Of a stretch of DNA of 64,000 nt, positions 1 to 9,094 are shown in pieces; the first letter of the stretch is position 1; each line of letters opens with the position of its first letter. The translations under genes and the position numbers were made by a program. Under the pieces are notes generated by a model. It was not told the DNA's origin. It made no database searches and saw nothing but the letters and a program-made list of their open reading frames with translations. Source of the stretch: SZUA-100 sp965248135. GTDB taxonomy: Bacteria > Pseudomonadota > Alphaproteobacteria > Rhizobiales > Rhizobiaceae. The stretch covers positions 1,488,001 through 1,552,000 of the forward strand of contig CBDFIN010000012.1 in the NCBI GenBank assembly GCA_965248135.1. Reading direction: 5' to 3'.

Positions 1-1
1 G

Positions 2-1213
2 GCAATCGCCGGTACGATCTCACGCATTATTGCGCTCTTCACCGGAGGCGAGGCACAAGGCTTTGGCACCCTTATTGGCAATGCAGTTGCCGGAACACTC
101 GATTTGGTCCTACGGGGCGTGGCAATTGCAGCAAAAGCTATCGACTGGCTATTGCGCGGGCTGGGTACGATCATTCAGTGGTTTCAATCAGCATCGGTTG
201 ACTGGTCGTTTTTAACGGCGGGTATTGCCGGTGCGTGGCAAATCATCAAGTCCACATGGTCGGAAGCGGTGTCGTTCTTTGACAATATCTGGTCTGCGAT
301 CACACCGGAAATCGGCTGGGCTTCCACCTTTGACAATGCATGGAATAGCGCGAAATCGGCATGGGTGAACGCACCAACGTTGTTTGCCGATATCTGGCAA
401 AGCGTTGGCGAAGGCATTGCCACATATGTGGAGCCGATTAGCACGAAGCTTCAATCCATTGCCACAACCTTCGCTTCGATCTGGGACAAGCTGGGGCAGA
501 TCGGCAGCAAGATTGCCGGGTTGTTCACGCCGTCAGATGCCGACAATATCAACCGGGTGGTTTCTGTTCTTGGCACCATTGCCGGTTTTACCTTTGACAC
601 GGTTCTTGCTGGCCTTGATCTGTTGTTGAAGGGAATAGACAAGCTGCTCGGCTATTTTTCTGGCGATCCTGTAGACTGGTCATCACTTGTTCCGGCTTTC
701 AATTGGGAAACTTTCCTGCCATCATTTGCATGGGCCGGTGTTATCACCACGCTGGTCTGGAGCGCCTTTGTCACACCGCTTAAATGGTCAGCATTCACGG
801 GTAAACTGCCATGGCGGATGCTGATTGCACCCGTGAAATGGTCTGCATTTGTTGCTAAACTCTCATGGCGGTTGGTGATAACACCGTTCAAATGGCTGGC
901 CTTTATCCCCAAATTGATCTGGCGATCCGTAATCGCACCACTGAAGTGGCTTGCCCATATCGGTAAATTTGCATGGCGCTCATTCTTGCCACGCCTTTCA
1001 TGGTCAGCATTCATTCCAAAATTCTCTTGGTTAAGTGCTCTACCAAAACTGAATTGGGCATCCGTTGCCGGCAAGCTCTCATGGCGGATGTTGATCACGC
1101 CATTGAAATGGGGTTCACGATTGATCCCCGGTATCGGCTGGGCAGTGTTGGCAGGTGAACTCGCATGGCACCTTTTGATCAAGCCTCTTGGTTGGGCCAA
1201 ATACATTTCGCCC
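2..1213 (+). pseudogene. Phage tail tape measure protein, 5' part (split by IS30; open at left edge)
   Basis: The reading frame is open from the left edge, so the true start lies outside the window. The protein is hydrophobic and Trp-rich, with no enzymatic motif; its position directly upstream of tail genes U, X and D identifies it as the tail-length ruler threaded inside the contractile tail tube. After base 1213 the frame runs into an IS30 element and stops at 1225. Removing that IS with one CC duplication joins this part in frame to the part at 2421-3737, giving at least 842 codons with no stop. The gene is therefore interrupted, and the prophage probably cannot build tails unless the IS leaves precisely. 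The family call rests on context and composition, not on a motif. Confidence 0.75.
782..1105 (+). repeat. 54-bp tandem coding repeat (18 residues, six copies) in tape measure gene
   Basis: Six consecutive 18-residue units of the form KWsAFvxKLxWRxxIxPx can be read, with Trp at unit positions 2 and 11, so a Trp falls about every nine residues. A partial unit precedes them and a diverged one follows. Tape measure proteins often carry short tandem repeats with regularly spaced aromatic residues, which supports the tape measure call. Confidence 0.75.
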
Positions 1214-2418
1214 CTTCAACATTGAAATGCAACATTTTGCTCACATTCCTTTGAAAAGGCCTCATATGGGGTTTTGTATTCGAGACATTTTCTTGGACGT
1301 TGGTTCAGCTTGTCTTCGACGATCTGAACTTCGGCTTTTGTCAGCTTAGTGAAATCGGTACCCTTTGGGAAGTATTGGCGAACAAGACCGTTGGTATGTT
1401 CGTTGAGGCCGCGCTGCCATGAGTGATAGGGCTTGGCGAAATAGATGTCGCATTGCAATATTTTGGCGATCTTTTTGTGCCCGGCGAATTCTTTGCCATT
1501 GTCATACGTGATGGTTTTGATGAACGCTTTGAGCTTTGAAAGCGTCTTGCCGCAGGCCTTTTGCACGCTGTCCTTTGATTTGTCGCGCAACAGAACCAGC
1601 TTGGTGTATTTTGATTTTCGATCGACATGAGAAAGAATGGCACCCTTGTGGTTTTTGCCGATGATAGTATCGCCCTCCCAGTCGCCAACACGGCTTTTGG
1701 TTTCGACGATTTCGGGACGTTCCTCAATGTCAACCCGCCCTGGAATGAGGCCGCGACCGGCTGTTTTCGTGCCGCGTCGATTGTATTTTTTGCCGCGATG
1801 GCGCAGGCAAGTCCATAATTTGCCACCCTTTTTTTTGTCCGCCCAGATGTGGCGGTAAATCCACTCGTGTGAGACGAAGAGCCCGTTTCGAGCCAGCCAG
1901 CCGCTGATCTGATCGGGGCTCCACTGCCATTTCGTCAGCAGGCTTTCAATGAGTTCGACGCGCTCAACGGTCATTTTACGCGGCACACAAGAGGCCTTTT
2001 TGCGCCGCTCACACGCCTTGTCATGCGCTTGTTTAAAGCGATAACCACATTTGCCCTTGTTGCGCTGCAACTCTCGGGTGATAGTCGAACGCTCAACGCC
2101 AATCTGGCGGGCAATTTGGGCGCGGCAGAGACCGGTTTGCAAAAGTGTGTAAATCTGGCATCTTTGATCATAGGCCAGATGGTGATGTCCTTTGGGCATA
2201 ATATCCTCCGTGAGATGTGGTGTCCCATACGAGGATTGCAGCCATCTGGCTAAATAATCAAAGGCATAATGGAATGGTTTGACGAGTTTTGCGGATTTTC
2301 CGGTCGGCCTCAAGGGTGCTGCGCATCGCTACGCGACAATGCCCTTGACCCCGCCCACCAAATCCGCAAACAAAAATCATATTCCATCAGCAAACAAATG
2401 TTGCGTTTCGGAGTTGAA
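1214..2418 (-). mobile_element. IS30-family insertion sequence, copy 1 (1205 bp)
   Basis: The ends were set by comparison with the second copy at 45523-46727. Both copies start with CTTCAAC and end with GTTGAA. The imperfect terminal inverted repeats share TTCAAC, then GAAA, then GCAACATTT. A 2-bp CC flanks each side (1212-1213 and 2419-2420). It sits in the tape measure gene at a CCCGGGG site, the same core site used by copy 2. It encodes one transposase on the minus strand. Confidence 0.88.
1216..2199 (-). CDS. IS30-family transposase
   Basis: A DDE transposase of about 327 residues. An N-terminal helix-turn-helix region (around LQTGLCRAQIARQIGVER) precedes an IS30-type catalytic core with DWEGD, TYDNGKEF and GLNEHTNGL, carrying the two Asp and the Glu. 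The start at 2199 follows a good GGAGG ribosome site; a longer frame extends upstream to 2313 but lacks one. The frame is intact and identical to copy 2, so the element is probably recently active. Confidence 0.9.
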   Translation of the reverse strand: MPKGHHHLAYDQRCQIYTLLQTGLCRAQIARQIGVERSTITRELQRNKGKCGYRFKQAHDKACERRKKASCVPRKMTVERVELIESLLTKWQWSPDQISGWLARNGLFVSHEWIYRHIWADKKKGGKLWTCLRHRGKKYNRRGTKTAGRGLIPGRVDIEERPEIVETKSRVGDWEGDTIIGKNHKGAILSHVDRKSKYTKLVLLRDKSKDSVQKACGKTLSKLKAFIKTITYDNGKEFAGHKKIAKILQCDIYFAKPYHSWQRGLNEHTNGLVRQYFPKGTDFTKLTKAEVQIVEDKLNQRPRKCLEYKTPYEAFSKECEQNVAFQC

Positions 2419-2420
2419 CC

Positions 2421-3737
2421 GGGGTTTCATTAGACGGGTTAAAGGCCGCATGGAATGCCGTGACGCTGTGGTTGTCAAATTGGACCTGGCCGGACCTGCC
2501 CACACTGGCATTCCCCGAAATCCCGGCAAGCTTCTCCACTTCCTTTAAAACCGCCTTTGACACGGTCACCGGCATTGTCAAATCCGCATGGGGAACGTTG
2601 AAGGCAATATTTGACAAGATTTCCGGCGCGGCGGGCAAGCTGGCCGAAACGATAGGCACCGTGGTTGGCGGCGCGGTCGATGCCGCAACTGCCGCATTCG
2701 ACGCCTTAAAGGGCGCTCGCGGTATTGATCGCATCTATGCGGAAATTAACGAGATCGCCAACACAAGTGCGGCGATCAATCCCTTTGGATCGGATTTCGA
2801 AAAAGGCTATGCGTTGACCGAGGCACTGCAGGCCGGCCAGATCGGATTGGATTCTTACCGATTAGAGCTTTCGAAAGTGGCAACGGCGGGCGGTGAATTT
2901 GCCGCCACAGCGCAACAAATGATTGATGCATCACGCTCGCTCGATTCCTTTAAATTGCCGGAACCCGTCGCACCGCCGAACGTCGCGTTGCCTGATACCG
3001 CAAAGCTTGCTGCCGTGCATGCAGAAATCGCGTCAGTGCAAAAATCCGCTAACGCCTTGCCACCGCTTGTCCAGGGTGTGGTGAACAAAGTCAGCGCCAT
3101 TCTTTCCGGCGTCAATTTCGCGCCCCAAGGCGCTCGCATGATGGACACGCTTGCTGCCGGCATCAGGGCACGGGCGGTACGCGATCATCTGCCCTCTTCA
3201 CCGGCCAAAATCGGCCCGTTATCAGACCTTCACCGGCTACGGTTCACCGAAACCATCGCCGCTTCGATCCGCCCGGAACCGATGGTCAAAGCGATGCGGT
3301 TTGCCACCGCCGCAGCACTTGCAGCTGCCGTACCACTTGCCGCTGATATCAATCCTGCATTGGCCACGCCGACTGTCCATTCACAAGTAATTCCTCCGGT
3401 GTTGGAAGCGACCAGACACATTGCTGGAGCTGCAACACATAATGAACTGCCGTGGCAGATCACACCGCAGCATATCGCGCCACAAGCAGTCATTCCAACA
3501 CCGCCGCTTGTGAGCCGGTCTGAGCGGGAAGAACCAGCCAATGACGTTCGGTTGCAACCGCGTGAACCTGCACCGGGCGGCAGCACTGTGAAAATCAACT
3601 ATCAGCCGACCATCCATCTTTCTGGTGATGCGCAATCGGCTGAGAATAAATTTCGGGAAATGTTGGAAGAGCACCGCCGCGACATCAAGCGGATGATGGA
3701 CGAGGAAAACCGCCGGGAAACAAGGAGGCGACACTGA
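2421..3737 (+). pseudogene. Phage tail tape measure protein, 3' part
   Basis: This is the C-terminal 438 residues of the split tape measure gene. The frame is open across the IS junction, and the first ATG-like start is a GTG at 2460. It contains Ala-rich helical stretches, a hydrophobic segment near 3300-3360, and a charged C-terminus rich in Arg/Glu (roughly 3650-3735), as is common for tape measure tails that contact the tube initiator. It ends just before structured repeat A. Whether the downstream half is ever translated is unknown. Confidence 0.72.
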
Positions 3738-3760
3738 TGAACCACGCAATACCACGCCAT

Positions 3761-3840
3761 CCCTGCGTGGCAGCACAAGCAAAGCGTAGCTTTGTGCCAG
3801 TGCGTGAACGGACGTTCAACCGGATGGGCGAGCGGAAAGG
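3761..3840 (+). repeat. Prophage intergenic structured element, copy A
   Basis: This copy lies between the tape measure gene and gene U. It starts CCCTGCGTGGCAG. A stem GCAC/GTGC encloses CAAAG-like/CTTTG arms, then GTGAACGG, and it ends in GGAAAGG, which serves as the ribosome site of gene U. It is the most diverged of the five copies in its 3' half. Confidence 0.7.
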
Positions 3841-3846
3841 CGTCCT

Positions 3847-4320
3847 ATGATCATATTGTTCGGCACCATCCCGCTTGGTTCAAACACGCTTGTTGGGCCG
3901 ACCGGGCAGGATATCGCCCGTCAAAACACATGGGCCGAACATGCGGTCACGCGCGGCAAACCGGTGTTGCAGGAAATCGGTTCGGAACTCGATACCCAGA
4001 ATTTCGATTTCTTCTTTAGCGAGGAATTCTGCACACCTGCCGCCGAACTGGCCAAACTGGAAGCCGCCTTTGCGCTCAAAACACCGCTACCGCTGGTGTT
4101 TGGCAATGGTGTCTATACCGGCGGGCGTTATGTGGTCGACGCGCTCGATGTAACGGTCAAAAAGACATCGCAACGAGGGGCACTCGTGCGGGTCGAAGCG
4201 TCAATTTCATTGCTAGAAAGTCCGGTTACATCGCTACTCGGGCTGATTTCGTCAATTGCCCGTGGCCGTGCGCCTGCCCGCCAGGGCCGCGCGTTGAGCA
4301 ATCCGAAGGTGAGACATTAG
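3847..4320 (+). CDS. Phage tail protein U (P2 gpU-like)
   Basis: A 157-residue protein of the P2 gpU family (tail terminator/completion protein), which is about 150-160 residues in that family. It begins MIILFGTIPLG and contains GGRYVVDALDV. It sits between the tape measure gene and gene X, as in P2-like tail clusters. The start follows GGAAAGG supplied by the end of repeat A. The function as tail-tube completion is inferred from family and position. Confidence 0.82.
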   Translation: MIILFGTIPLGSNTLVGPTGQDIARQNTWAEHAVTRGKPVLQEIGSELDTQNFDFFFSEEFCTPAAELAKLEAAFALKTPLPLVFGNGVYTGGRYVVDALDVTVKKTSQRGALVRVEASISLLESPVTSLLGLISSIARGRAPARQGRALSNPKVRH

Positions 4321-4323
4321 AGC

Positions 4324-4641
4324 ATGGCAGACCTGGGCTACTTCGAACACAAAACGATGGATGGCGATCGCTGGGATTTGCTCGCCTATCGATATTACGG
4401 GGATCAATACAAGCAGGGCATCATTATTGAGGCCAACCGCTCGCTTTTTTTAACTCCGCCGTCGCATCCTTCGGATGCTTCCCCGGAACCCCCGCCAGAT
4501 TCGCCAACGATAGTCATACCGCCGCTGATATTATCAGCCGGGTTGACCTTGAAAATCCCGGTCATCGCCGGAGACGACGAACCCGCCAACGATCTGCCGC
4601 CGTGGAAGCGGGCGGAACCGGAATACGGAGACGAAAAATGA
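4324..4641 (+). CDS. Phage tail protein X (P2 gpX-like)
   Basis: A 105-residue protein with the short conserved pattern of P2 gpX (YRYYG, then EANR, ending in a hydrophobic strand before a charged tail), a LysM-like small tail protein. A Pro/Ser-rich insertion (residues about 43-62) interrupts the usual compact fold and is unusual for the family. It starts 3 bp after gene U and overlaps the next start by ATGA, so the genes are translationally coupled. Confidence 0.78.
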   Translation: MADLGYFEHKTMDGDRWDLLAYRYYGDQYKQGIIIEANRSLFLTPPSHPSDASPEPPPDSPTIVIPPLILSAGLTLKIPVIAGDDEPANDLPPWKRAEPEYGDEK

Positions 4642-4838
4642 GTATTGATAAAACCGAATGCAGGAACGCGATGGTTATCCTTGTTGGTTTGGCAGCGTGT
4701 GTCGGGGTGATGTGGATCACAGGGATTGTCATTCTGATTGTCAATGTATTTTTTCCGGTTTCGCCGGTCTCGGCAGTAGTTATAATGCTCCTGAGTGGGC
4801 CGATTGCCGCTGTAATCACCATGTGGCGGGCTACATGA
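4638..4838 (+). CDS. Small two-helix membrane protein of prophage
   Basis: A 66-residue protein with two hydrophobic segments (about residues 10-33 and 38-60) and no recognised domain. It overlaps gene X by ATGA upstream and gene D by ATGA downstream, so it is embedded in the tail operon. A two-helix protein here could be a holin-like or membrane accessory protein, but the sequence alone does not show this. Confidence 0.6.
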   Translation: MSIDKTECRNAMVILVGLAACVGVMWITGIVILIVNVFFPVSPVSAVVIMLLSGPIAAVITMWRAT

Positions 4839-5827
4839 TTCCTAAACCCTATTTCAAACTGATCTACAAGGGCACCGATATCTCTGGCGATCTCGATCCG
4901 ATGACCACGAGCATTGTCTATCACGACAATCACCATGGCGAGGCCGATGAGATCGAGGTCACGGTTCAAGACAGTGACGGCAAGTGGAAAGGATCATGGA
5001 AACCGGAAACCGGTGATATCATGAGCCTGACCATCTATGACGGCAAGGGCGGCGTACTTCCATGCGGCGATTTTGAAATGGACGAGCCCGAAGCACAAGG
5101 TTCACGTTCCGGTGACACAATGACCATACGCGGGCTGGCAGCACCAATCACCAAGTCCTTGCGCACGGAAAAAACCCGCACTTTCGAAAAGCAGAATTTG
5201 AAAGCAATCGTTTCCAAGGTCGCTGGCGAAGCCGGATTGTCACTCGAAGGCAAGATTGACAATCTCAATTTCAACGTATTGCGCCAGCGCCGCGAGCGCG
5301 ATCTTGAATTCCTGACCAGGCTTGCTGAAGACACCGGTCATTATTTCACCGTCAAGGGTAAACGGGCAGTGTTCACCAATTTTAAGTCGGTCGATGGCCG
5401 CCCACCCGCGCTAACCTTCTTTCATGGCGATCGGCAACTGATTTCCTATTCGTTGAAAGAGCAAACCGCTGAGACCTATTCAAAGGCCAAAGTCAGCTAT
5501 CTCGATCAGAACAAAAAAAAGACCACCAAACAGGAAGAAACAGACAGCAAAGTCAAAACCGGTGATGAACTCAAAATCGCTGGTGAGCGGGTGGAATCGG
5601 ACGCCAATGCCAAGGCGCTGGCAAAATCGCGGTTGCACTTTAAAAACCGCAAGCGGCGCTCTGGCTCGATCTCCTTTGTCGGCATTGCTTCTGCGGTAGC
5701 GGGCGCTACCGTCGAAATGTCCGGCTTCGGCCAATATTCCGGCAAATATCTTTTCGACAAAACCACCCACACGATGACGCGGAGCGGCTACATGGCCAGT
5801 GGAGAACTATTGGACGCGAGAGCTTGA
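4835..5827 (+). CDS. Phage late control/tail hub protein D (P2 gpD-like)
   Basis: A 330-residue protein of the gpD/gp27-type tail hub family, which caps the tube and holds the central spike. Features seen: N-terminal strand-rich part beginning PYFKLIYKGTDIS, a central LNFNVLRQRRERDLEFLTRLAEDTG-like region (residues about 145-170), and a Lys-rich stretch near residue 220. The start is ATG 4835, overlapping the preceding stop. The full length matches the family. Together with V, W, J and I it forms the baseplate. Confidence 0.85.
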   Translation: MIPKPYFKLIYKGTDISGDLDPMTTSIVYHDNHHGEADEIEVTVQDSDGKWKGSWKPETGDIMSLTIYDGKGGVLPCGDFEMDEPEAQGSRSGDTMTIRGLAAPITKSLRTEKTRTFEKQNLKAIVSKVAGEAGLSLEGKIDNLNFNVLRQRRERDLEFLTRLAEDTGHYFTVKGKRAVFTNFKSVDGRPPALTFFHGDRQLISYSLKEQTAETYSKAKVSYLDQNKKKTTKQEETDSKVKTGDELKIAGERVESDANAKALAKSRLHFKNRKRRSGSISFVGIASAVAGATVEMSGFGQYSGKYLFDKTTHTMTRSGYMASGELLDARA

Positions 5828-5854
5828 TTCTGCCGTATAGCAAGCGCGGAGCGC

Positions 5855-5929
5855 CCCTCCGTGGCAGCACAAGCAAAGCGAAGCTTTGTGCCCGTGCGTG
5901 AACGGGCGGCCGGGCGGATGTCCGGGTGA
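5855..5929 (+). repeat. Prophage intergenic structured element, copy B
   Basis: It lies between D and V. It begins CCCTCCGTGGCAG, has stem arms GCAC/GTGC and AAAGC/GCTTT, then GTGAACGGGCGGC and a second small hairpin CCGG...CCGG before the start of V. The layout matches copies A, C and E. Confidence 0.75.
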
Positions 5930-5946
5930 AAAACAAGGATAGAATT

Positions 5947-6447
5947 ATGCGCTATAACGCCGACTACAACACCAACACATCCAATAAACGCGGCGTTGTC
6001 GTCGATCGCGATCCGAAAAAGAAAAAGGTCAAGGTTCAATTCGAAGACGAGGATGATCAGGTAACATTCTGGATCGATGTCACCGCCAAATCAGCCGGAA
6101 CTACCAAGTCTTTCATGATGCCTGATCTTAACGACGAGGTCTGGTGTGCGATTGACGCCAAAGGTGAAGACGGCTGCATTCTCGGTTCAAAATATAACGA
6201 CAAGGATGCCCCGCCACATCAATCGAACGACGATATTTCTCTGGTCGGGCCATGGGGTTCAATCCATATCGACAAGGGCGGCGGGGCGCTGACCATCAAC
6301 CTCAATGGTGGCATTGAGATTACGGCGGGCGGCGAGATCAAGCTCAATTCGTCCAAACTTACCCACAACGGCAAGAACATCGGCCATGATCACAAACACA
6401 AGGACGTGACGCCGGGATCATCGCCAACCGGTGAGCCGGTTGATTGA
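5947..6447 (+). CDS. Phage baseplate assembly protein V (spike)
   Basis: A 166-residue gpV/gp45-like spike protein. The N-terminal OB-like domain (residues about 15-90) is followed by short beta repeats around GGGALTINLNGG and a His-rich C-terminus (NIGHDHKHKD), typical of the metal-binding spike tip. An ATG at 5947 was chosen because upstream frame sequence overlaps repeat B. It is the central puncturing device of the contractile baseplate. Confidence 0.85.
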   Translation: MRYNADYNTNTSNKRGVVVDRDPKKKKVKVQFEDEDDQVTFWIDVTAKSAGTTKSFMMPDLNDEVWCAIDAKGEDGCILGSKYNDKDAPPHQSNDDISLVGPWGSIHIDKGGGALTINLNGGIEITAGGEIKLNSSKLTHNGKNIGHDHKHKDVTPGSSPTGEPVD

Positions 6448-6555
6448 TCCAACCCGGTCTGCTATCGATTTGCTCAATCAGTGGCCTGTGAACGCAAATA
6501 TTGGGCGGACATTGTCCGCCCGCTTTAATTGCGGTTGCGGTGTAAAACCGCCCGC

Positions 6556-6969
6556 ATGATCGATCGTCACAAAATTCCCTTCCAGCACTGGTCATTGCGC
6601 GTGGGCCGCGTTGACCCCGATACCGGGCTTGCACCCGATGTCTTTGGCGATATCGTCACGGCGATTGATGATCTCGATCAGGCAATCGCCAACATCATTT
6701 TGACGCCGCTTGGTTCGGTTCCGACCGAGCCGGAAAAGGGTTGTGATATTGCCCCCTTCGTCGACCAGCACGAGGCAATAGCCATTCCCAATCTTACGCG
6801 GGTGATCTGGGATGCGTTGGCCATGTGGGAACCGCGCATCGTGCTTGACAAGGTCGAAGTATCGGTAGCCGCATTCTCGCATTTTTCAACCCGTGTTTTC
6901 TGGCGTCCAATCGAAAGCGTGCTCGATGATTTGCGGGTAACCGAAGTCAGCTTCGCAGGTGGAATATGA
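6556..6969 (+). CDS. Phage baseplate protein W (GPW/gp25 family)
   Basis: A 137-residue protein of the GPW/gp25 family, which forms the wedge linking baseplate to sheath. Typical elements are seen: DLDQAIANIILTPLGS, a PxxGCD turn, and WEPRIVLDKVEV near the C-terminus. The start is ATG 6556; no strong ribosome site is visible. The 108 bases before it hold no gene. Its stop is followed by repeat C. Confidence 0.85.
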   Translation: MIDRHKIPFQHWSLRVGRVDPDTGLAPDVFGDIVTAIDDLDQAIANIILTPLGSVPTEPEKGCDIAPFVDQHEAIAIPNLTRVIWDALAMWEPRIVLDKVEVSVAAFSHFSTRVFWRPIESVLDDLRVTEVSFAGGI

Positions 6970-6989
6970 TGATAGCGAGCGCGAAGCGT

Positions 6990-7068
6990 CCCTGCGTGGC
7001 AGGGCAAGCAAAGCGAAACTTTGTGCCAGCCCGTGAACGGGCGGCGGGCAGGACTGCCCGGCGAAAGG
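6990..7068 (+). repeat. Prophage intergenic structured element, copy C
   Basis: It lies between W and J. Compared with copies A and B the outer stem changes from GCAC/GTGC to GGGC/GCCC, a paired substitution. The second hairpin is CGGGC/GCCCG. Its 3' end GCGAAAGG acts as the ribosome site of J. Confidence 0.75.
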
Positions 7069-7075
7069 CCATATT

Positions 7076-8245
7076 ATGACTTACGAGCCTGATACCCTGA
7101 CCGTCGAAGCATTGCGGGCCGCCGGGCCGCCATCGTTTTTTGAGCGCGATACGTCGATCCTGAAGGCTCGTTATGTCACCGCATTCGAGGCGGCAGCGCG
7201 CCGCACGCTCTATCCCGGTCAGGTCGAAATGTTTGTCATCGAAGTGATGGCCTATGCCCATTCAATCTTTGCCGAGGCCGCTCAAACGGCGATCCTGCAA
7301 AACCGGGCGCTATGGGCCGAAGGTGCACATTTGCACCAGGTCGGCGCCAACGTCTCGATATTCCCGCTGTTAGCGCAACAAGCCGCTACAAGACTTGAAT
7401 TTTCTCTGGAAGAAAGCCGCAATGTTGGCACGGTGGTTCCCAAGGGTACGCGGGTTTCTGCTGGCGGGGGTGCCGGGAATGGCGGCGCGAATGAAGCCGA
7501 AGACATGATCTTTTCCACCGTTAGCGAGCTGGTCATTGCGGCAGGCGATCTAACGGGCGAGGGCGTTGCAATAGCGCTAGAGGCCGGCACTGCCGCCAAC
7601 GATCTGTTGCCCGGTCAGATCGATGCAATCCTCGATCCGGTCGCTTATATTACTTCGGTTTCCAACACGATCGCCAGTGGCGGCGGTGCTGATACGGAGG
7701 CCGATGAACGCTTTATGATGCGTGTGGTCAATGCTTTCGAGCGCATATCGCAGGCCGGCCCAAAGGCCGGTTATCGTGAGCATGTTATGTCGGTCAATCC
7801 ATCAATTGTTGATGTTGCGGTTGTTCGCCCGGAGCCGGGCAAGATCGAGATTTATCCGCTTATGGAAGATGGCGTTTCAAGTGACGCGGTCGATGCGGAA
7901 ATTCTTGCTTACCTCGATCCGGAAACTATTCGCCCAATGGGTGATGATGTTTCGATATTGAAAGCAACGCCGGTCAATTTCGATGTGACGCTGACTATCC
8001 GAACTGTATCAGCCAGCCCCGAGCTTGAAGCCTCAGTTGAACTCACCACCAACAATGCCTTCTTTGCATGGAACCGGTCATTGGGGTCACAGGTCGCACC
8101 GAGCCTCTTGGTCCATCTGGTCAAATCGATTGCCGGCGTCATCGATGTCGAGATTGCCGGTCTTGCATGGGTTGATCTGGCGGAAACCGAATTTGCCATC
8201 CTCAATTCGCTCACCATCAACATGGTGGATGCGCCAAATGTTTAG
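7076..8245 (+). CDS. Phage baseplate J-like protein
   Basis: A 389-residue baseplate J (gp47/gpJ) family protein, of full family length. The helical N-terminus (residues about 1-95) is followed by VPKGTRVSAGGG near residue 122, the beta-rich central domain, and the conserved ETIRPMGDDVSILKAT region near 280 typical of J proteins. With W and I it forms the wedge. The start ATG 7076 is preceded by GAAAGG from repeat C. Confidence 0.88.
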   Translation: MTYEPDTLTVEALRAAGPPSFFERDTSILKARYVTAFEAAARRTLYPGQVEMFVIEVMAYAHSIFAEAAQTAILQNRALWAEGAHLHQVGANVSIFPLLAQQAATRLEFSLEESRNVGTVVPKGTRVSAGGGAGNGGANEAEDMIFSTVSELVIAAGDLTGEGVAIALEAGTAANDLLPGQIDAILDPVAYITSVSNTIASGGGADTEADERFMMRVVNAFERISQAGPKAGYREHVMSVNPSIVDVAVVRPEPGKIEIYPLMEDGVSSDAVDAEILAYLDPETIRPMGDDVSILKATPVNFDVTLTIRTVSASPELEASVELTTNNAFFAWNRSLGSQVAPSLLVHLVKSIAGVIDVEIAGLAWVDLAETEFAILNSLTINMVDAPNV

Positions 8246-8266
8246 TTTTTCTGACTTTCGCTTGCG

Positions 8267-8333
8267 CATCCGGCTGGCCGCCCGTTCGCGGCCTTGCACG
8301 GTGGTTCCCGCCGCTTGGCCGGCCACGGAGGGG
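8267..8333 (-). repeat. Prophage intergenic structured element, copy D (inverted)
   Basis: It lies between J and I. Read on the minus strand it begins CCCTCCGTGGC and shows GGCC/GGCC outer arms, then CGCGAACGGGCGGC and GCCGGATG, matching the same consensus as copies A-C and E. Its outer stem is a third sequence variant that still pairs. Being inverted relative to transcription, it cannot act as the same sense RNA. Confidence 0.68.
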
Positions 8334-8338
8334 GGAGC

Positions 8339-9094
8339 ATGACGAAAAGATTCATTCCAGATCAGATCATTCCGCCCGGCGTTCGTGATAAGCGCCAGAG
8401 CGCCTTTGTTGAAGCGCTCGATACCATGTTTGGTGAAATCAACCTTTCAACCCTGATCATGAGCGATCCCCACAAAGTCGATGCGCGGTTATTGCCGGTA
8501 CTTGTGGTCGAATACTCCTGTCAGGAATTCATCGAACCCGGTCTCAACGACGCTGTTGTGCGCGATCTCATTGCCCGGTCCTTCGATCTGCACGCGATGA
8601 AGGGAACCGTCGCGGGAACCAAACTCGGCCTGTCATTGTTGGGCATGAGGGTTGGCTGGAAACAATGGTACCAGCAACAGCCGAAAGCGCTTCACGACAC
8701 CCATATTGTCACCGCCTATGTCAATCAACAGATTTTTGACGGCGAACAGACTTATCTCAACGCCAAGGTTCAGCGCCAGGCGATCCGCATGATCAATGCC
8801 ACCAAACGCTGGTCGCAGGATACCGCATTTCAACTGGGTGTAAGCGTTGCCGGTTCGCTCCATGCAGCCAGCGCCGGTGAAGCCGTTCAGGTTGCCAGAC
8901 TGTCGGGCAGCACCAATGTCATGGACCGGGCGAAATCCACCACCGGCCTGGCAAGCGCCGGGGAAACCATTCAGGTTTTCAGTTCACCTGCCGGCAGTAA
9001 AACGCCGTCAAGGGGGTTGGCAGGCGCTGCCATCGCCACCGGCTCAACCGCTATTCAAATTGGCATATTCAACGGAGAAGCTTTGGTCCAATGA
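8339..9094 (+). CDS. Phage tail protein I (gpI-like)
   Basis: A 251-residue protein of the P2 gpI tail family. Start ATG 8339 follows a very strong GGAGGGGGGAG ribosome site partly made from the end of inverted repeat D; the open frame upstream of it only reads through that repeat. The gpI domain covers about residues 20-185. The C-terminus is low-complexity with two similar SAGEAVQV/SAGETIQV segments, possibly a fibre-docking extension. The stop overlaps the next gene by ATGA. Confidence 0.82.
   Translation: MTKRFIPDQIIPPGVRDKRQSAFVEALDTMFGEINLSTLIMSDPHKVDARLLPVLVVEYSCQEFIEPGLNDAVVRDLIARSFDLHAMKGTVAGTKLGLSLLGMRVGWKQWYQQQPKALHDTHIVTAYVNQQIFDGEQTYLNAKVQRQAIRMINATKRWSQDTAFQLGVSVAGSLHAASAGEAVQVARLSGSTNVMDRAKSTTGLASAGETIQVFSSPAGSKTPSRGLAGAAIATGSTAIQIGIFNGEALVQ

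Noticed and set aside
652..1206. 184-codon minus-strand open frame opposite the tape measure repeat
   Set aside because: It is the antisense of the 54-bp repeat; its own regularity only mirrors the coding strand and it has no start signals.
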